64,000 bases of DNA, taken from the NCBI RefSeq assembly GCF_023370075.1, contig NZ_CP097158.1, positions 48,427 through 112,426 of the forward strand, read 5' to 3'. The translations under genes and the position numbers were made by a program. Positions 62,591-64,000 of the stretch are shown one piece after another. How positions within the stretch are numbered: the first letter of the stretch is position 1; each line of letters begins with the position of its first letter. The notes under the pieces were generated by a model. The model did no database searches. It was not told where the DNA came from and was given only the letters and a program-made list of their open reading frames with translations. This stretch comes from Deinococcus sp. QL22 (GTDB lineage Bacteria; Deinococcota; Deinococci; Deinococcales; Deinococcaceae).

Positions 62591-63039
62591 CGAGACGCTG
62601 AATCCTGCTCGTACAGGCCCAGATCCTCGGAGAGCTGACTGAGGGCATCGGCAGCGGCATGGCGCTGGTCGCGCTCCTGCTGATAGGCCAGTAAGTCATT
62701 CATGGCAATGCGGTGGTGCTTGCCCACCATGCGGAAAGGAAGTTGTCCCGTACGCAGCAGGGTGTTCACCAAGTGAGGCCGACTGACCCCAAGCAATTTG
62801 GCAGCTCGAGCTGGTGTGACCGTTTCCTCGGTGGCCACCAAAGCCAGGGTATGGCCCGCTCCCAGTTCTGCCACTGAGGCTTGCAGCAAGCGGGCCAGGA
62901 TGGGCGTGAGCTTGATGCGCTGAGCTTGAGATCCATTGCCAAAGAGGAGTTCGACAGATTCACCCGCCTGAGCCAGCGTCTTAGCCAGAGCCTGAAGCTG
63001 TTCCCGCTCGGTGCGTGAAGGAGTGAAGGCCTGAGTCAT
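62587..63039 (-). CDS. HTH antitoxin, second copy
   Basis: Identical to 6368-6820. Confidence 0.78.
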   Translation of the reverse strand: MTQAFTPSRTEREQLQALAKTLAQAGESVELLFGNGSQAQRIKLTPILARLLQASVAELGAGHTLALVATEETVTPARAAKLLGVSRPHLVNTLLRTGQLPFRMVGKHHRIAMNDLLAYQQERDQRHAAADALSQLSEDLGLYEQDSASR

Positions 63040-63197
63040 AACCTCAGTCTAGCGCAGTTAAGTGAAATAAGTGAAAATGATATACAGAGAATTGAGTCAA
63101 TGCCCTAATTAACGCCATAAACAACGTTGAAAAGCGTGTCTAAATAACGTTATAATTCACGTGACACTAAACCGTTTTAATGCGTCTGAGACGGAGA

Positions 63198-63374
63198 ATG
63201 TACGATAATTTAAAATTACTTCAGGGTGCTGAAACTGCCAAAGACGCCGACAAGCTTGCGCTCAATAGCTTCCTTCCGGACAGCGACACTGATTCCTTTT
63301 ATAAAAACGTCCCTGATGACCTCGTCTGGCGGATGTATGTCAGCTGCAATCTACTGCCTACAGTACGTTGCTGA
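63198..63374 (+). CDS. Small hypothetical protein, second copy
   Basis: Identical to 6979-7155. Confidence 0.35.
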   Translation: MYDNLKLLQGAETAKDADKLALNSFLPDSDTDSFYKNVPDDLVWRMYVSCNLLPTVRC

Positions 63375-63462
63375 GCAGTGGAAAGGATTTTTTGCGGCTT
63401 AGGGTGGCGCTCTGCCCTGAAGGCAGCGACACGTGCGATGAGGCCCTGCGTTACGCTGCGGT

Positions 63463-64000
63463 GTGTACTCCGCCTCTCCTGATTCGCTGCCTTGGCCGGA
63501 TCTCGTCCGCATTTACGGTCACACACCACGGCTCCTGGCTGGTGGCGCGCTCAGGCAGGGATTGTCAGTGCTTGATACGGTGCGCCTGCTCTGTCAAACC
63601 AAGGGGTTGCCCATTTTGGACGCTAAGCGCTTGGCTACTGAGGAACACACCCGCTTCCTGGCCAGTCCACACACCGAATGGATGAAGACCTTGACTCAGG
63701 AACTTCAGGGACGCCATCAGGTCTTTCCCCGTAAGGCCTCCACCTTGGAAACAGATGATCTTGCCACCTTGTGGCCGTGGAGCGGTGGGGCACATGTCCT
63801 CGCCCGATTGGGTCACTTTCCCAGTGCAAAAGCCACGCAAACTCCTGTGTACCGCGTGTCCTTCATGCCCTTTTCTTCTCAACACTTTGCCGTTTCTTTT
63901 GAATGGAAGCCCCAGCCGCACGTGCACTTCGTGGGGACGAAGCCGTTCTCTCTGCTCCCAGGCGGGGCACTGATCGCCGAAGAACAGTCAGCAATGGTGT
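63463..64000 (+). CDS. Hypothetical 289-aa protein, second copy, cut by window end
   Basis: Identical to 7244-7781; the remaining third of the gene is seen only in the first copy. Confidence 0.65.
   Translation, partial: MYSASPDSLPWPDLVRIYGHTPRLLAGGALRQGLSVLDTVRLLCQTKGLPILDAKRLATEEHTRFLASPHTEWMKTLTQELQGRHQVFPRKASTLETDDLATLWPWSGGAHVLARLGHFPSAKATQTPVYRVSFMPFSSQHFAVSFEWKPQPHVHFVGTKPFSLLPGGALIAEEQSAMV

Larger units (their letters stand above)
56220..64000. repeat. Second copy of the wrapped-around segment
   Basis: Identical to 1-7781. Read as a circle, this is the junction past the recombinase gene into the DUF45 relic, so the recombinase and the restriction relics are neighbours. Confidence 0.9.

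Noticed and set aside
1..64000. CRISPR array, prophage or conjugation cluster
   Set aside because: No regularly spaced repeats, cas genes, phage structural genes, relaxase or type IV secretion genes were found.

Overview
The window looks like a complete circular plasmid of a Deinococcus-type bacterium, read about 1.14 times. Bases 1-7781 reappear at 56220-64000 with a constant offset of 56,219 and identical predicted proteins. The simplest reading is a 56,219-bp circle whose first 7.8 kb was repeated at the end. The assignment to Deinococcus is an inference from high GC, GAF-rich sensor kinases, a WGxxGxxG protein, DUF4142 and DUF6582 proteins and the mix of insertion sequences. No rRNA, tRNA, relaxase or type IV secretion gene was seen.

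Layout. 0-3.5 kb: remains of a type I restriction locus (truncated DUF45 metallopeptidase, collapsed hsdM) around an intact DUF1016/YhcG PD-(D/E)xK nuclease and an SMI1-HEAT protein. 4.2-6.8 kb: maintenance block with ParA, a ribbon-helix-helix partner, and an HTH/PIN toxin-antitoxin pair, with AACGTT sites scattered around it. 7.2-11.3 kb: replication-type operon on the minus strand. Five consecutive genes are joined by 4-base start/stop overlaps, including a 556-aa HTH replication-like protein with iteron-like repeats inside its gene. 11.3-16.1 kb: an unusual region of dispersed G-rich repeats, three proteins of unknown function, and a roughly 1.1-kb interval with little coding character. 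On the minus strand that interval has a promoter, many hairpins (some held together by G-U pairs) and a terminator, so it may be a large structured RNA. 17-29 kb: cargo and mobile elements. These are an IS110 remnant, an IS4-type element, a complete second IS4-type element with 10-bp target duplications, a dead IS1, a formaldehyde-dehydrogenase-like ADH, a DUF4142 protein, an alpha/beta hydrolase with a truncated ECF sigma factor, and transaldolase. 29.6-53.9 kb: a signalling block of five PAS/GAF histidine kinases (one large and degenerate, one without its phospho-accepting His), a GAF-GGDEF protein, a PAS/GAF-HD-GYP protein, two stand-alone CheB proteins and a CheB-CheR-PAS fusion. No receiver domain or chemoreceptor was seen. 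54-56 kb: an nhaA relic and a tyrosine recombinase with an inverted repeat just upstream of its start.

How it fits together. Replication (556-aa protein), partition (ParA plus RHH protein), post-segregational stability (HTH/PIN) and perhaps multimer resolution or integration (tyrosine recombinase) form the backbone. The cargo is mainly environmental sensing and c-di-GMP/chemotaxis-like signalling, which probably acts through chromosomal partners. The 11-16 kb region with the candidate RNA is the part least explained by known families.
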